The notes beneath the pieces were generated by a model. It did not search any database, was not told where the DNA came from, and was given only the letters and a program-made list of their open reading frames with translations. From the NCBI GenBank assembly GCA_958295835.1, contig OY282378.1, forward strand, positions 5,295,694 to 5,359,693: 64,000 bases of DNA, in the 5' to 3' direction. Positions 23,652 through 32,361 of this stretch are shown piece after piece. Position 1 is the first letter of the stretch. Every line of letters begins with the position of its first letter. The position numbers and the translations under genes were made by a program. The DNA comes from an uncultured Gammaproteobacteria bacterium. GTDB taxonomy: Bacteria > Pseudomonadota > Gammaproteobacteria > HK1.

Positions 23652-23711
23652 ACCTTAAAGGTGTATCGTATAGATAATGAACCATTATGGTCTGTCATCA
23701 TGAGATGTCAA
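23652..23711 (-). promoter_or_regulatory. Promoter with MqsA-like operators, upstream of the HTH-nuclease-NTPase operon
   Basis: Reading the minus strand, TTGACA (23711-23706), a 16-base spacer and CATAAT (23689-23684) form a good sigma-70 promoter. The -10 box lies inside the perfect palindrome ACCAT-A-ATGGT (23681-23691). A second perfect palindrome, ACCTT-T-AAGGT (23652-23662), lies just before the ATG at 23646 and covers its AAGG ribosome site. The second resembles the AACCT...AGGTT sites bound by MqsA. Since the encoded protein carries an MqsA-type HTH, autorepression is likely. Confidence 0.65.
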
Positions 23712-23725
23712 TAGCCGATCCGGGA

Positions 23726-23852
23726 CGGACTGGCCGCCCGCGTACTCGGTCGAGCATCCCCTCGGCGCCGACCGATGGACGATCGGGCTCGCGCGGGTGA
23801 GCGGACGGTGAATGCCGTGACGACTCCGCGCGGCGGGGTCTGGCGCCGATGG
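23726..23852 (+). repeat. Duplicate of the ileS 3' end (copy B)
   Basis: This 127-base piece repeats the last 27 codons and downstream flank of ileS (12834-12958): GGACTGGCCGCCCGCGTA, GGGCTCGCGCGGGTGAG, a TGA, then GTGACGACTCCGCGCGG. It has no synthetase gene in front of it. The rest of 23853-24143 shows no gene; two AAGCTA direct repeats stand before the Fic gene at about 24100-24129. Confidence 0.85.
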
Positions 23853-24143
23853 TGCTGATTCGGAGTTGGTGACTGATTGGATGGTGTCGGCAAGGAGCGG
23901 TGGCGAGAGCTGGACCGGGACATCAAGGTCACGGTCCATGTCGCTCCTTGGCGGGACGGGCAGGGATCCGTATCAACCCCGGCCGGATAGCGCTTCGTCT
24001 TCACGTCGTACCCTGCCTGTTTGTCCCGCCCGGTGGTCGGCGGCCGGCCCTGACCTGTCAGTTTCCTGCCCACCGACCCGCCCGGTTTTCCTGCCGAACA
24101 AGCTAAAATCGGTACGTCACGATAAGCTAACGGGAGCCGCGGG

Positions 24144-25685
24144 ATGACGGCGCCCTCAGAGAAACTGGCCCGTTCCCTGAACGCCCTGCACTTGCTCCAG
24201 GAGCGTGGCGTCGTCGCCATCCGCGCCGCCGACCTCCCGCGCACGCACCGCGAGCGGCTCGTCAGGCACGGCTTCCTGCAACCGGTCATGAAGGGATGGT
24301 ACGTCGCCGTCTCGCCGGATCGGAGCACCGGCGACAGCACCGCGTGGTATGCCTCGTTCCGGAGCTTCTGCGCCGCGTACCTGCGCACCCGCTTCGGTGC
24401 GCGATGGTGCCTGTCGCCGGAACAGTCCCTCGCGCTTCACGCGGGCAACCGCACCGTTCCAGGTCAGCTTCTCGTGCGCGCCCCCAAGGGACGCAACCGG
24501 GTCACCGCCTTGCTCCACGGGACGTCCCTGCTCGAAGTTCGTGCCGCACTGCCCGATCCCGAGGATGTCGTGGCGCTGGACGGGATGCGCGCATTCAGCC
24601 TGCCCGCCGCGCTGATCGCGTGCACGGCCCGGTACTTCCAACAGAATCCGGTCGATGCACGGACGGCGCTCGCCCTCGTGCCCGATGCTTCGGACCTGCT
24701 GCGCCGACTCCTCGACGGCGGACACAGCACGGTTGCCGGGCGGCTGGCTGCCGCCTTTCGCGGCATCGGCCGGGAGCGGGTCGCGAACGAGATCGTGGAA
24801 ACGATGCGCACCGCCGGCTTCACCGTGCGCGAACTCAATCCCTTTGAAGCGCCGGCCCCAGCCCTGTCCCTCCGCCGGGACGTATCCCCCCTGGTGCAGC
24901 GCATACGCCTGATGTGGGACGCCATGCGCGGCCCTGTCCTCGACCGCTTTCCCGCTCCGCCCGGGCGCCGGAGCGACGTCGACGCGGTTCTCGAAGGGGT
25001 CGAGGAGGTCTACGTCACGGATGCCTGGCACTCGCTCTCCATCGAGGGGTATCGCGTCAGCCCGGCCCTGATCGAGCGGGTGCGCGGCGGCGCCTGGAAT
25101 CCCGACCGCAACGAGGAAGATCGGGCGCATCGCGACGCGCTCGCCGCCCGTGGCTACTGGCAGGCGTACCAGGTCGTGCGCGGCAGCGTCCGCCGAGTGG
25201 CCGAAGGCGAGAACCCCGGAACGGTCGCCGAAGAAGACCACCGGATCTGGTACCGGGAGATGTTCGCCCCCAGCGTGGCCGCGGGTCTTGCGCGCCCGGC
25301 CGACCTTGCCGGATACCGCGACACCCCCGTCTACATCCAGCGTTCGATGCACGTGCCGCCGAGTCCGTCCGCGGTCCGTGACGCGATGCCGGCGTTCTTC
25401 GACCTTCTGCGCGATGAGCCGGAGCCTTCCGTTCGTGTCGTGCTCGGGCACTTCCTGTTCGTCCACGTCCATCCCTGTCCGGATGGCAACGGGCGCATCG
25501 GCCGGTTCCTGATGAACGTGATGCTGGCGGCGGCCGGCTGGCCGTGGACCATCATCCCGGTCGAGCGGCGTGACGAATACATGGCGGCTCTCGAAGCTGC
25601 GAGCGTATGCCAGGAGATCGGTCCGTTCGCCGACTTCCTCGGCGGGCTGGTGGACGGGAGGCCGGGTTCGGGGGCGGGAGGCTGA
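24144..25685 (+). CDS. Fic-family AMPylase with AbiEi-like N-terminal winged helix
   Basis: A 513-residue protein. The N-terminus (LHLLQERGVVAIRAADLP...LVRHGFLQPVMKGWYVAV) resembles the winged-helix domain of AbiEi-type antitoxins and regulators. The C-terminal half is a Fic domain with the full active site HPCPDGNGRIGR (443-454), so catalytic His and the anion-binding loop are intact. An inhibitory helix motif S-x-x-x-E-G (SLSIEG, E301) lies N-terminal to the Fic core, as in class II self-inhibited Fic enzymes. Fic proteins transfer AMP or other phosphates to target proteins. The gene is intact, on the plus strand, facing away from the type III RM operon. Confidence 0.88.
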   Translation: MTAPSEKLARSLNALHLLQERGVVAIRAADLPRTHRERLVRHGFLQPVMKGWYVAVSPDRSTGDSTAWYASFRSFCAAYLRTRFGARWCLSPEQSLALHAGNRTVPGQLLVRAPKGRNRVTALLHGTSLLEVRAALPDPEDVVALDGMRAFSLPAALIACTARYFQQNPVDARTALALVPDASDLLRRLLDGGHSTVAGRLAAAFRGIGRERVANEIVETMRTAGFTVRELNPFEAPAPALSLRRDVSPLVQRIRLMWDAMRGPVLDRFPAPPGRRSDVDAVLEGVEEVYVTDAWHSLSIEGYRVSPALIERVRGGAWNPDRNEEDRAHRDALAARGYWQAYQVVRGSVRRVAEGENPGTVAEEDHRIWYREMFAPSVAAGLARPADLAGYRDTPVYIQRSMHVPPSPSAVRDAMPAFFDLLRDEPEPSVRVVLGHFLFVHVHPCPDGNGRIGRFLMNVMLAAAGWPWTIIPVERRDEYMAALEAASVCQEIGPFADFLGGLVDGRPGSGAGG

Positions 25686-25880
25686 CCGATGCGGCGGGGG
25701 CGGGCAGGACCGTTACGGCCTCGCATCGTGCACTGGAAAACGGTCTCCGGGATTTCCGGGGCGAGCCACTCGCCGCTGCTGGAGTTCTTGCGTGCGGCGG
25801 CGGTTTTCCGGCCCGAGCGCCGATCCCGTCGACGGTGCCCGGCGACGGAGTGACCGTGGGACGATTGATTCCCGCCGAAC

Positions 25881-25922
25881 AATCCATGCAAAATAGAAAT
25901 TGATTTCTGTTTTGCATGGATT
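25881..25922. repeat. Near-perfect 20-bp-arm palindrome covering the ATPase start
   Basis: AATCCATGCAAAATAGAAAT (25881-25900) is followed by TG and its reverse complement (25903-25922) with one mismatch. The right arm contains the ATG at 25916. As DNA it may be an operator; as RNA the hairpin would bury that start codon. No other ribosome site is evident before 25916, while an AGGG precedes a GTG at 25928. The remaining 25686-25880 holds no gene that I can see. Confidence 0.7.
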
Positions 25923-27079
25923 CCAGGGTGCTGCCACGAAACATCACGCCGGTCCTGCACCGCCGATTCGGCGAGTACCCGGCCGTCGCCCTGACCGGTC
26001 CCCGCCAGTGCGGCAAGACCACGCTGGCGCGTTCGCTGGGGGGGCGGTACTACGATCTGGAGCAGGAGCCGGATCGGCTCCGCCTCGACCTCGAATGGGA
26101 GTCGGTGGCTCGGAGCGGTGAGCTGGTCGTTCTCGACGAAGCTCAGGCCTGGCCGGAGGTCTTTCCCCGGTTGCGCGGCGCCGTGGACACGGACCGCTCC
26201 CGCAACGGCAGATTCCTGCTCCTGGGCTCGGTGTCCCCGTCGTTGATGCGGCAGGTGTCCGAGTCACTGGCGGGGCGGCTGTCCCTGATCGAGCTGACGC
26301 CCTTGGCGGTCTCGGAGCTCGTCACCGATGCCCAGCGGCGGCGGCGCTGGTTGCACGGCGGCTACCCGGACGGCGGCGTCCTCCGGGGGCGCGGGTTCCC
26401 CGTCTGGCAAATCGACTACCTGACCCTCCTGGCCCAACGCGATCTGCCGAGCTGGGGGCTGCCGGCCCCGCACCGCACCACCGAACGCCTGCTGCACATG
26501 CTCGCCGCCGTCCACGGCCAGGAGTGGAACGCCACGCAGATCGGCAAGAGCCTTGCGCTCTCCTACCACACCGTGAACAGCTACCTGGACTATCTGGAAG
26601 GCGCCTTCCTCGTGCGCCGCCTGGACGCCTACCACGCCAACGTCCGCAAGCGCCTGGTGAAGCGCCCGAAGGTCTACTGGCGCGACAGCGGGCTGTTGCA
26701 CGCACTGTTGAACGCCGGCGACGAGAACACCCTGTTGCAACAGCCCTGGGTCGGCGCGAGCTGGGAGGGCTTCGTCATCGATCAGGCCCTGACCGCACTG
26801 CAACACGCCGATCGCCGCTGGCGCGCCTGGCACCTGCGGGCCGCCGACCAGCGCGAGATCGACCTGTTGCTGGAGGTGGATACGGAGTTGTGGGCGCTCG
26901 ATATCAAGCTCACCACGCAACCCCACCGGAGCGACCTCGCCCGGCTGAACGCGACCGCCGATCTGGTCGGCGCCAACCGCCGCTTCCTGATCTGCCAGCG
27001 TAGCGACCGCATCGAGTCCGGGCCGCAGGTCGTCTGCGACCTCGGCGGGCTGATGGAATACATCGAGCGGTTGCCTTGA
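25916..27079 (+). CDS. ATP-binding protein of the AAA_14/DUF4143 family
   Basis: A 387-residue predicted ATPase with the P-loop GPRQCGKTT (28-36) and Walker B LVVLDEAQ (70-77), then a winged-helix-like segment (TQIGKSLALSYHTVNSYLDYLEGAFLVRRL). The C-terminal DUF4143 part has a PD-(D/E)XK-like arrangement (RAADQREIDLLLEVDTELWALDIKLT), where D/E...DIK is the usual signature. The family is widespread and poorly characterised, often near TA and mobile genes. The start is uncertain: ATG at 25916 lies in a hairpin, and GTG at 25928 gives MLPRNITPVLHRRF, the commoner family N-terminus. A truncated copy is at 13203. Confidence 0.85.
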   Translation: MDSRVLPRNITPVLHRRFGEYPAVALTGPRQCGKTTLARSLGGRYYDLEQEPDRLRLDLEWESVARSGELVVLDEAQAWPEVFPRLRGAVDTDRSRNGRFLLLGSVSPSLMRQVSESLAGRLSLIELTPLAVSELVTDAQRRRRWLHGGYPDGGVLRGRGFPVWQIDYLTLLAQRDLPSWGLPAPHRTTERLLHMLAAVHGQEWNATQIGKSLALSYHTVNSYLDYLEGAFLVRRLDAYHANVRKRLVKRPKVYWRDSGLLHALLNAGDENTLLQQPWVGASWEGFVIDQALTALQHADRRWRAWHLRAADQREIDLLLEVDTELWALDIKLTTQPHRSDLARLNATADLVGANRRFLICQRSDRIESGPQVVCDLGGLMEYIERLP

Positions 27080-27239
27080 TCCGGGTCCATCCCTTGGGCG
27101 GCTCGAAGTGATGGACAGGTGCAGGCTGCTCGTATCGATGCTTCACTTCTCGATACTTCACTCCACAGGGCCTCCGGGCCACGCCTTCGAGTACGGTGTT
27201 CGCTCCCGGCAAGGTCGCGGTGGTGGACGGCCCCCGGGA

Positions 27240-27683
27240 TCAGCCGGAGCCGATGCCCGCGAACAGATCGTCGAGGTTTCTTGCCACCTCGTACCGGGCG
27301 GACGGTTCCGCCACTCCGAGGGCGTCGAAATGCGCCTTCCCGCACTTGATCCTGGCGCCTTCGGTGCCGCGAAGATCGCCGGCAAACAGGCTGCCCTTCG
27401 TCTCGACCACGAGGTACAGCCGTTCGCCCTCCCCGGAGTCGATCAGGACGGCCCAGTCCGGGTTGTAGCTGCCGAGGGGCGTCGGCACCGTGAACCAGCC
27501 GGGCAGCCCGGCGAGGGCGGACGGAACGGCGCTCGTCCGCGTCCCTGACCTCCAGGCGTCCGGCGAGCCGGCGCAGCTCCCTGACGATATGCTCGAGACG
27601 GGCCGGAAACCCGTCGGGCACGCTGAAGGTCTCGTCCGCGAGTGCCTTTCGGAGGGACTCCCGTATCCGTCCCGTCCCGTCGA
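27240..27683 (-). pseudogene. Second copy of type III res, internally deleted and truncated
   Basis: Bases 27240-27508 repeat the 3' end of res (14025-14290) almost exactly, including the nuclease motif and the stop. At GCCGGGCAG the sequence jumps by about 620 bases to the region matching 14910-15083 (GGCGAGGGCGGACGGAACGG to CCCGTCCCGTCGAT), where it stops. So this is a remnant of a once longer duplicate. The frame remains open but would encode a nonsensical joined fragment. Confidence 0.9.
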
Positions 27684-28235
27684 TTGGAGTTGACCCGATT
27701 TCGCGGGCACAGGCTCCGCGGGAATACGTTGGGGGCAAGATGCGCGGCGTTTCAAGCCGGCCGCCTCCGGAGCCGTCGCCCGCGGCGACGTTGGGAACCC
27801 GGCCCGTGACGACATCGGGAACTCGGGCCGCGACGACGCTGGGAATCTGGCCCGCACGATGGACGCCGAGGTGTGCCGTGCGCTGTTCGTCCCGCCGGGC
27901 GCCGCTCCGCGGGCCGAGGCCGGTGTCCACGTCATCGATGCGCGTGCGGTCATGAGCGTGCTCAGGTGAATCCGGGGCGTCCGCCGCCGGAGACGGCACG
28001 CCGGTTCGGCGTATGGATGGCCGCCGGCGCCTGGGTGGCGGTCCTCGCGGTCGCGAGCCTCGTGTTCGGCGACCGGCTGGCCGAGCGGAGCGCGAGAATC
28101 CCGACCGCCGGGGGGACACGGGCGTGAGCGCAGGAATAACGGGTCGCGCCCTTCTGTTTCGCAGGCCGAGGCCCCGGGCGCGGGCGCACCCCGGGGCTCT
28201 CTCGGCCGGGACTCCATGACAAGGCCGGCGACGGC
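27684..28235 (+). other. Mostly non-coding region; one short membrane-segment ORF at 27966-28127
   Basis: No established gene is seen. A 53-codon frame from GTG 27966 reads VNPGRPPPETARRFGVWMAA followed by GAWVAVLAVASLVFGDRLAERS, one hydrophobic segment flanked by basic residues. It faintly recalls the N-terminal anchor of retroviral-type aspartic proteases (TIGR02281 type), but the catalytic domain is absent. The rest has repeated GACGACxxxGGGAA(C/T)C(T/C)GG phrases at 27790-27850. Treated as degenerate. Confidence 0.35.
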
Positions 28236-29273
28236 CTACTTCTTCAACCGGGTCCAGATCGCGTCGTAGACCTCCTGGGTCTCCTGGTCGCAGACCGCGA
28301 TGAAGGTGCCCGGCGGGGCGTCGGCCGGGGGTACGGACTCGGGCGAGGTCTTGAGCTCCTCGTCCAGCAGATCGGTCACCCCCTCGACCCCCGCGGCGTA
28401 GCGCGCGTAGTTGGTCACCGCCGCGATGTTCTCCGGCTCCAGCAGGAAGTCCATGAACTTGATCGCGTTCCCGCGGTTGGGGGCGTCCTCGAGGAGGACG
28501 ACGTTGTCCATCCACACCACGTAGCCCTCCTTCGGGTAGGCGTACTCGATGTTCGCGCCTTCCGCACGCCCCTTGGCGGAGAAGCCGTTGTAGATCATGC
28601 CGGCGGCGGCATCCCCCGAGACCAGGACGTCCTTGGCGATGTCCGAGCCGAACGAGGCCCAGTGCTGCTTCGCGCTCTGCAGAAGGGCGTCGAGCGCCTT
28701 CAGTTGCTCGCGGTCGGTGGTGCACTGCGGGATGCCGAGATGCAGCGACGCCATCAGCATGACCTCGCCCTGGCTGTCGAGCACGTTGATCTTGCCGCGC
28801 AGCGCCTCGGGCGGATCGAAGATGATGCTGGTGGTGTTGATGTCCCCGGAATAGACGTCCCGGTTCACCGAGAAGCTGGTCGAGCCCCACTGGTAGGGGA
28901 TCGAGTGCTTGCGGCCCGAATCGAAGGGCACGTCCATCCACTGCGGCTCGACGTTGCCGATGTTGGCGAGCTCGCCGGGCCCGACCTCGTCGAGGATCCC
29001 CTCGCCGGCCATGATCTCGACCATGTAGTCGCCCGGCACCGCCACGTCGTAGGCGCCGAGCTTCCCCGCCTTGAGCGAGGCCAGCATCGCCTCGTTGGAA
29101 TCGTAGGTGTCCATGGTCACCTCGACCCCGTGCTCGGCGGCGAACTTGTCGAGGAGCTCCTGCGGGATGTACTCGAACCAGTGATAGACCGAGAGCTTCC
29201 CCTCGGCCTGCGCCGCGCCGGCCAGGAACGCCAGCGCCACCGCCACGGCTCCCGATTTCAGATATGCGTTCAT
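28236..29273 (-). CDS. Polyamine-type ABC transporter periplasmic binding protein (PotD/PotF-like)
   Basis: A 345-residue secreted binding protein. A Sec signal peptide (about residues 1-23, ending in AGAAQA) is followed by GKLSVYHWFEYIPQELLDKF, the normal PotD/PotF opening. Family motifs continue: VPGDYMVEIM, PYQWGSTSF, LDSQGEVMLMASLHLG and YPKEGYVVWMDNVVLLEDAPN, the last including the aromatic/acidic pocket that grips putrescine or spermidine. No permease or ATPase gene is adjacent, so it either serves a transporter encoded elsewhere or takes another cationic substrate. GGGAGAAGACAGC before the ATG is a fair ribosome site. It may be the last gene after the molybdenum hydroxylase operon. Confidence 0.85.
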   Translation of the reverse strand: MNAYLKSGAVAVALAFLAGAAQAEGKLSVYHWFEYIPQELLDKFAAEHGVEVTMDTYDSNEAMLASLKAGKLGAYDVAVPGDYMVEIMAGEGILDEVGPGELANIGNVEPQWMDVPFDSGRKHSIPYQWGSTSFSVNRDVYSGDINTTSIIFDPPEALRGKINVLDSQGEVMLMASLHLGIPQCTTDREQLKALDALLQSAKQHWASFGSDIAKDVLVSGDAAAGMIYNGFSAKGRAEGANIEYAYPKEGYVVWMDNVVLLEDAPNRGNAIKFMDFLLEPENIAAVTNYARYAAGVEGVTDLLDEELKTSPESVPPADAPPGTFIAVCDQETQEVYDAIWTRLKK

Positions 29274-29484
29274 GCTGTCTTCTCCCTGTGGATTGGCGAG
29301 GCCGCTCCGCCGGCCTCCGGTATGGCCGTCGCCGGCCGGATCCCGCCCCATCTCCGCCAATCCGGCAGGAGACGGCGACGATGACCATTCTCGGGCATCG
29401 GCTCGGAGCACGCCATGCCGGCCCGCATCCCTCGAAACCGGGGCCGCGATCCCGCCCCTCCCCCGGTCATGGTGACGGCGCCGG

Positions 29485-31827
29485 TCATGCCGGTGAATCG
29501 AGCCGGCCGGTCCCGTCGCGCCGCTTCAACGCCCTGACGATGCGCTCCGGCGTGATCGGCATCTCGAACACCCGCACTCCGATGGCGTCGGCGACGGCGT
29601 TGGCGATCGCCGGCGCCACCGGGGTCATTGCCGGCTCGCCGATGCCCTTGGCGCCGTAGGGGCCGACGCCGCTGCGCGATTCGAGGATGATGCATTCGAC
29701 CTTGGGCATGTCCATGGCCGTGGGCATCAGGTACTCGCTGAACGACGGCGTGATCAGCCGCCCCTCCTCGTAGAGCATCTCCTCGCTGAGCGCGTAGCCC
29801 TGGCCGTTCTGGGCGCCGCCCTGGATCTGGCCCTCCACCGCGGCCGGATTGATGCACTGCCCGACGTCGTGAGCGGCGACGCTCTTCAGGACCTCGACCT
29901 CGCCGGTATCGACGTCCACCGCCACCTCGACCGCGTGCGCGCCGTAGGCGTAGTCGGGATGGGCCTGGCCCTGGCCGGTCTCCGGATCGAGGAAGTCGGT
30001 GAACGGCGCGCGGAACATGGCGAGCTCGGAGCGGTGGATGCCCTCCGCCCCGCAGATCCGGACCAGCTCGACCAGGGGCATGGACCGGTCCGGGCGGCCG
30101 GCCACGAACACTTCGTTGAAGCCCATGTCCACGTCGTCCGGCGCGACGCCGAACGCCCTCGCGGCCCGTTCGACCAGCCGCGCCCGGACCGCCTCCGCCG
30201 CCTGCTTCACCGCGTTGCCGGTCATGTACAGGGCGCGAGTGGCGGTGGTGGTGCCGGCCAGCGGGGTGACCGCCGAATCGCTGTTGTAGACCACCACGTT
30301 GTCGAGGGTGGTGCCGAGGGCCTCCACCGCGATCTGGCCCAGCGCCGACACCTGGCCGGCGCCGATGTCGGTGACGCCGGAACGCACGACGACGGTGCCG
30401 TCCATCTCGACTCCGACCCAGGCCTCCGACGTATCGTGCAGGAAGGTGAGCCGGCCGTAGCTCTGCTGATAGCAGCCGATGCCGCGGCCGATCCGGATCG
30501 GCCCCCGGGCGGGGGTGGGCTCGCCGAGCGCGGCCCAGGCCCGCTCCGCGCATCGATCCGTCCAGATGGCGCTGGGAGGCACGAAGCCCGTCGACATCGG
30601 CTCGCCGGTCTTGAGGAAGTTGCGCCGCCGCAGCTCCATGCGGTCGAGGCCGATGGCCTTCGCCACCTCGTCCATCTGCTGCTCGTAGGCGGCACAGGCC
30701 TGCAGGGCGCCGAATCCCCGGAAGGCGCTGGTGAACATGTTGTTCGTGGCCACCGCCCGGGCGAAGACGTCGAGGTTGTCCACGCGATAGGGGCCGGGGG
30801 CGGCCACCAGCGCGTAGAGCAGGACGTAGGGGCTCAGGAAGACGTAGGCCCCCGAATCGGCCACCATCCGCACGTCCAGGGCGGTGATCCTGCCGTCCCT
30901 GGTGACCCCGGTGCGGTACGTCAGCACGAAGGGGTGGCGCTTGCCGTGACCCACGAACGAGTCCTCGCGGGTGTATTCGAGGCGCACCGGCCGGCCGGTG
31001 CGCCTGGCGAGCAGGGCCAGGTAGATCTCGACGGTCAGGTCTTCCTTGCCGCCGAAACCGCCGCCGACCAGGGCGCCGCGGATGCGGACCTTGTTGTGGG
31101 GCACCCCGATGGCGTCGGCGATGGGGCGGAAGTGCTCGATCACCTGGGTCGAGACGCGGATGTTGACCACGTCGTTCTCGTCCACCCAGGCGAGCCCCAC
31201 CTCGGGTTCGAGGAAGGCATGCTCCTGGAACGGTGTCCGAAAGGTGTTCTCGACGATGACGTCGGCCTCGGCGAATCCCGCCTCGACGTCGCCCTTCCGG
31301 ATCCTGCGTTCCGCGACGATGTTGTCGGGCTCGGTGACGATGGGCGCGCCGGGCTGCATCGCCTCCATCGGATCGTAGACGCCGGGAACGGGTTCCAGCT
31401 CGGCCTCCACCAGCTCCAAGGCGTGATCCGCCACGTCGCGGGTCTCCGCCGCGATGAGGGCGAGCGGCTCCCCGAAGTACCGGACCCGCTCCCGGACCAG
31501 GATCTGCTGGCCGGTGTCCAGGCGCTTCCGGCCGACCTGGCCCGGAATGTCGGTGGACACGGCGCGGTCGGGAAGGTCCGCGGCGGTGAGGACGCATGCG
31601 ACCCCTTGGAGCGCCCGCGCCCGCGAGACGTCGAGGCGCACGAGCCGGGCGCTGGCGACGTCGGCCCGGACCACCCGCATGTGCAGCATGTCCGGCATCA
31701 CGTAGTCGCCGGCGTAGGGGGTGCGGCCGGCGACCTTGCCGGGGGCGTCGGTGCGGGTCAGCGGCCGGCCCACCTGCCGGAACCGGACGTTGGGCCGCGA
31801 CGGGGCTTCGGTGGTGACGCCGGTCAT
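29485..31827 (-). CDS. Molybdenum hydroxylase large subunit (xanthine dehydrogenase/aldehyde oxidase family)
   Basis: This 780-residue subunit binds the molybdopterin cytosine dinucleotide and hydroxylates an aldehyde or heterocycle using water. Visible motifs include GRPLTRTDAPGKVAGRTPYAGD at the start, RVVRADVASARL, GGGFGGKED (255-263) and the active-site Glu in GPYGAKGIGE (E731). Its ATG overlaps the small-subunit stop (ATGA). With the FeS and FAD subunits it forms a heterotrimer like CO dehydrogenase-type or carbon-monoxide-family enzymes. The CO-specific VAYRCSFR loop is absent, so CO is not the substrate. The natural substrate is unknown. Confidence 0.9.
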   Translation of the reverse strand: MTGVTTEAPSRPNVRFRQVGRPLTRTDAPGKVAGRTPYAGDYVMPDMLHMRVVRADVASARLVRLDVSRARALQGVACVLTAADLPDRAVSTDIPGQVGRKRLDTGQQILVRERVRYFGEPLALIAAETRDVADHALELVEAELEPVPGVYDPMEAMQPGAPIVTEPDNIVAERRIRKGDVEAGFAEADVIVENTFRTPFQEHAFLEPEVGLAWVDENDVVNIRVSTQVIEHFRPIADAIGVPHNKVRIRGALVGGGFGGKEDLTVEIYLALLARRTGRPVRLEYTREDSFVGHGKRHPFVLTYRTGVTRDGRITALDVRMVADSGAYVFLSPYVLLYALVAAPGPYRVDNLDVFARAVATNNMFTSAFRGFGALQACAAYEQQMDEVAKAIGLDRMELRRRNFLKTGEPMSTGFVPPSAIWTDRCAERAWAALGEPTPARGPIRIGRGIGCYQQSYGRLTFLHDTSEAWVGVEMDGTVVVRSGVTDIGAGQVSALGQIAVEALGTTLDNVVVYNSDSAVTPLAGTTTATRALYMTGNAVKQAAEAVRARLVERAARAFGVAPDDVDMGFNEVFVAGRPDRSMPLVELVRICGAEGIHRSELAMFRAPFTDFLDPETGQGQAHPDYAYGAHAVEVAVDVDTGEVEVLKSVAAHDVGQCINPAAVEGQIQGGAQNGQGYALSEEMLYEEGRLITPSFSEYLMPTAMDMPKVECIILESRSGVGPYGAKGIGEPAMTPVAPAIANAVADAIGVRVFEMPITPERIVRALKRRDGTGRLDSPA

Positions 31828-32312
31828 TGTCCGCTCCTCCCCGCGCGGATGACGGCGGCCGCCTCGCTGACCGCCTCGAACACCTTCGTGTACCCGGTGC
31901 AGCGGCACAGGTTGCCGCTCAGGCCGAGGCGGACGTCGTCCTCCGTCGGCTGCGGGTGCTCGTCGATGATCGCCTTCGCCGCGATGACGATGCCCGGGAT
32001 GCAGTACCCGCACTGGGCGGCCCCGCCATCGGCGAACGCCTGCTGCACGGGGTGCAGCGACTCCAGGTCTCCGAGGCCGCGGACGGTGGTGATCTCCGCG
32101 CCCTCCGCCGTCCAGGCCAGGGTCAGGCAGCTATCCACGGCCATCCCGTCGAGGAGCACCGCGCAGGCGCCGCAGTCGCCCTTCTCGCAGCCGCACTTCA
32201 CCTCCATGTGGCCGATCTCGCGAAGCGCCTCCAGCAGCGTGCGATGCGCCGGGAAGCGTCCCCGTTCCTCACGTCCGTTGACGCGCAGGGTGATGGTCCG
32301 TTCGTTGGACAT
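31824..32312 (-). CDS. Molybdenum hydroxylase small subunit, 2x[2Fe-2S]
   Basis: A 162-residue ferredoxin-type subunit carrying two [2Fe-2S] clusters. The N-terminal plant-type site is CGCEKGDCGAC...C and the second cluster uses QCGYCIPG and LCRCTGY. It passes electrons from the molybdenum centre to FAD. The start at 32312 gives MSNERTITLRVNGRE; upstream in-frame sequence is not conserved. It is separated from the FAD-subunit gene by repeat copy B, and overlaps the large-subunit gene by four bases. Confidence 0.93.
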   Translation of the reverse strand: MSNERTITLRVNGREERGRFPAHRTLLEALREIGHMEVKCGCEKGDCGACAVLLDGMAVDSCLTLAWTAEGAEITTVRGLGDLESLHPVQQAFADGGAAQCGYCIPGIVIAAKAIIDEHPQPTEDDVRLGLSGNLCRCTGYTKVFEAVSEAAAVIRAGRSGQ

Positions 32313-32361
32313 GGTCCTCGTCCCCCCTGGTGATCCCCTTGTCACGTGATCCCTTGGCCGG

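Noticed and set aside
23647..23685. Upstream ATG at 23685 for the HTH-nuclease-NTPase gene
   Set aside because: It lies inside the predicted -10 box and operator, and the extra 13 residues precede the conserved HTH start without similarity.
29869..32349. 826-codon open frame antisense to the molybdenum hydroxylase genes
   Set aside because: Translation is His/Arg/Gly-rich with no motif; the minus-strand hydroxylase subunits are certain.
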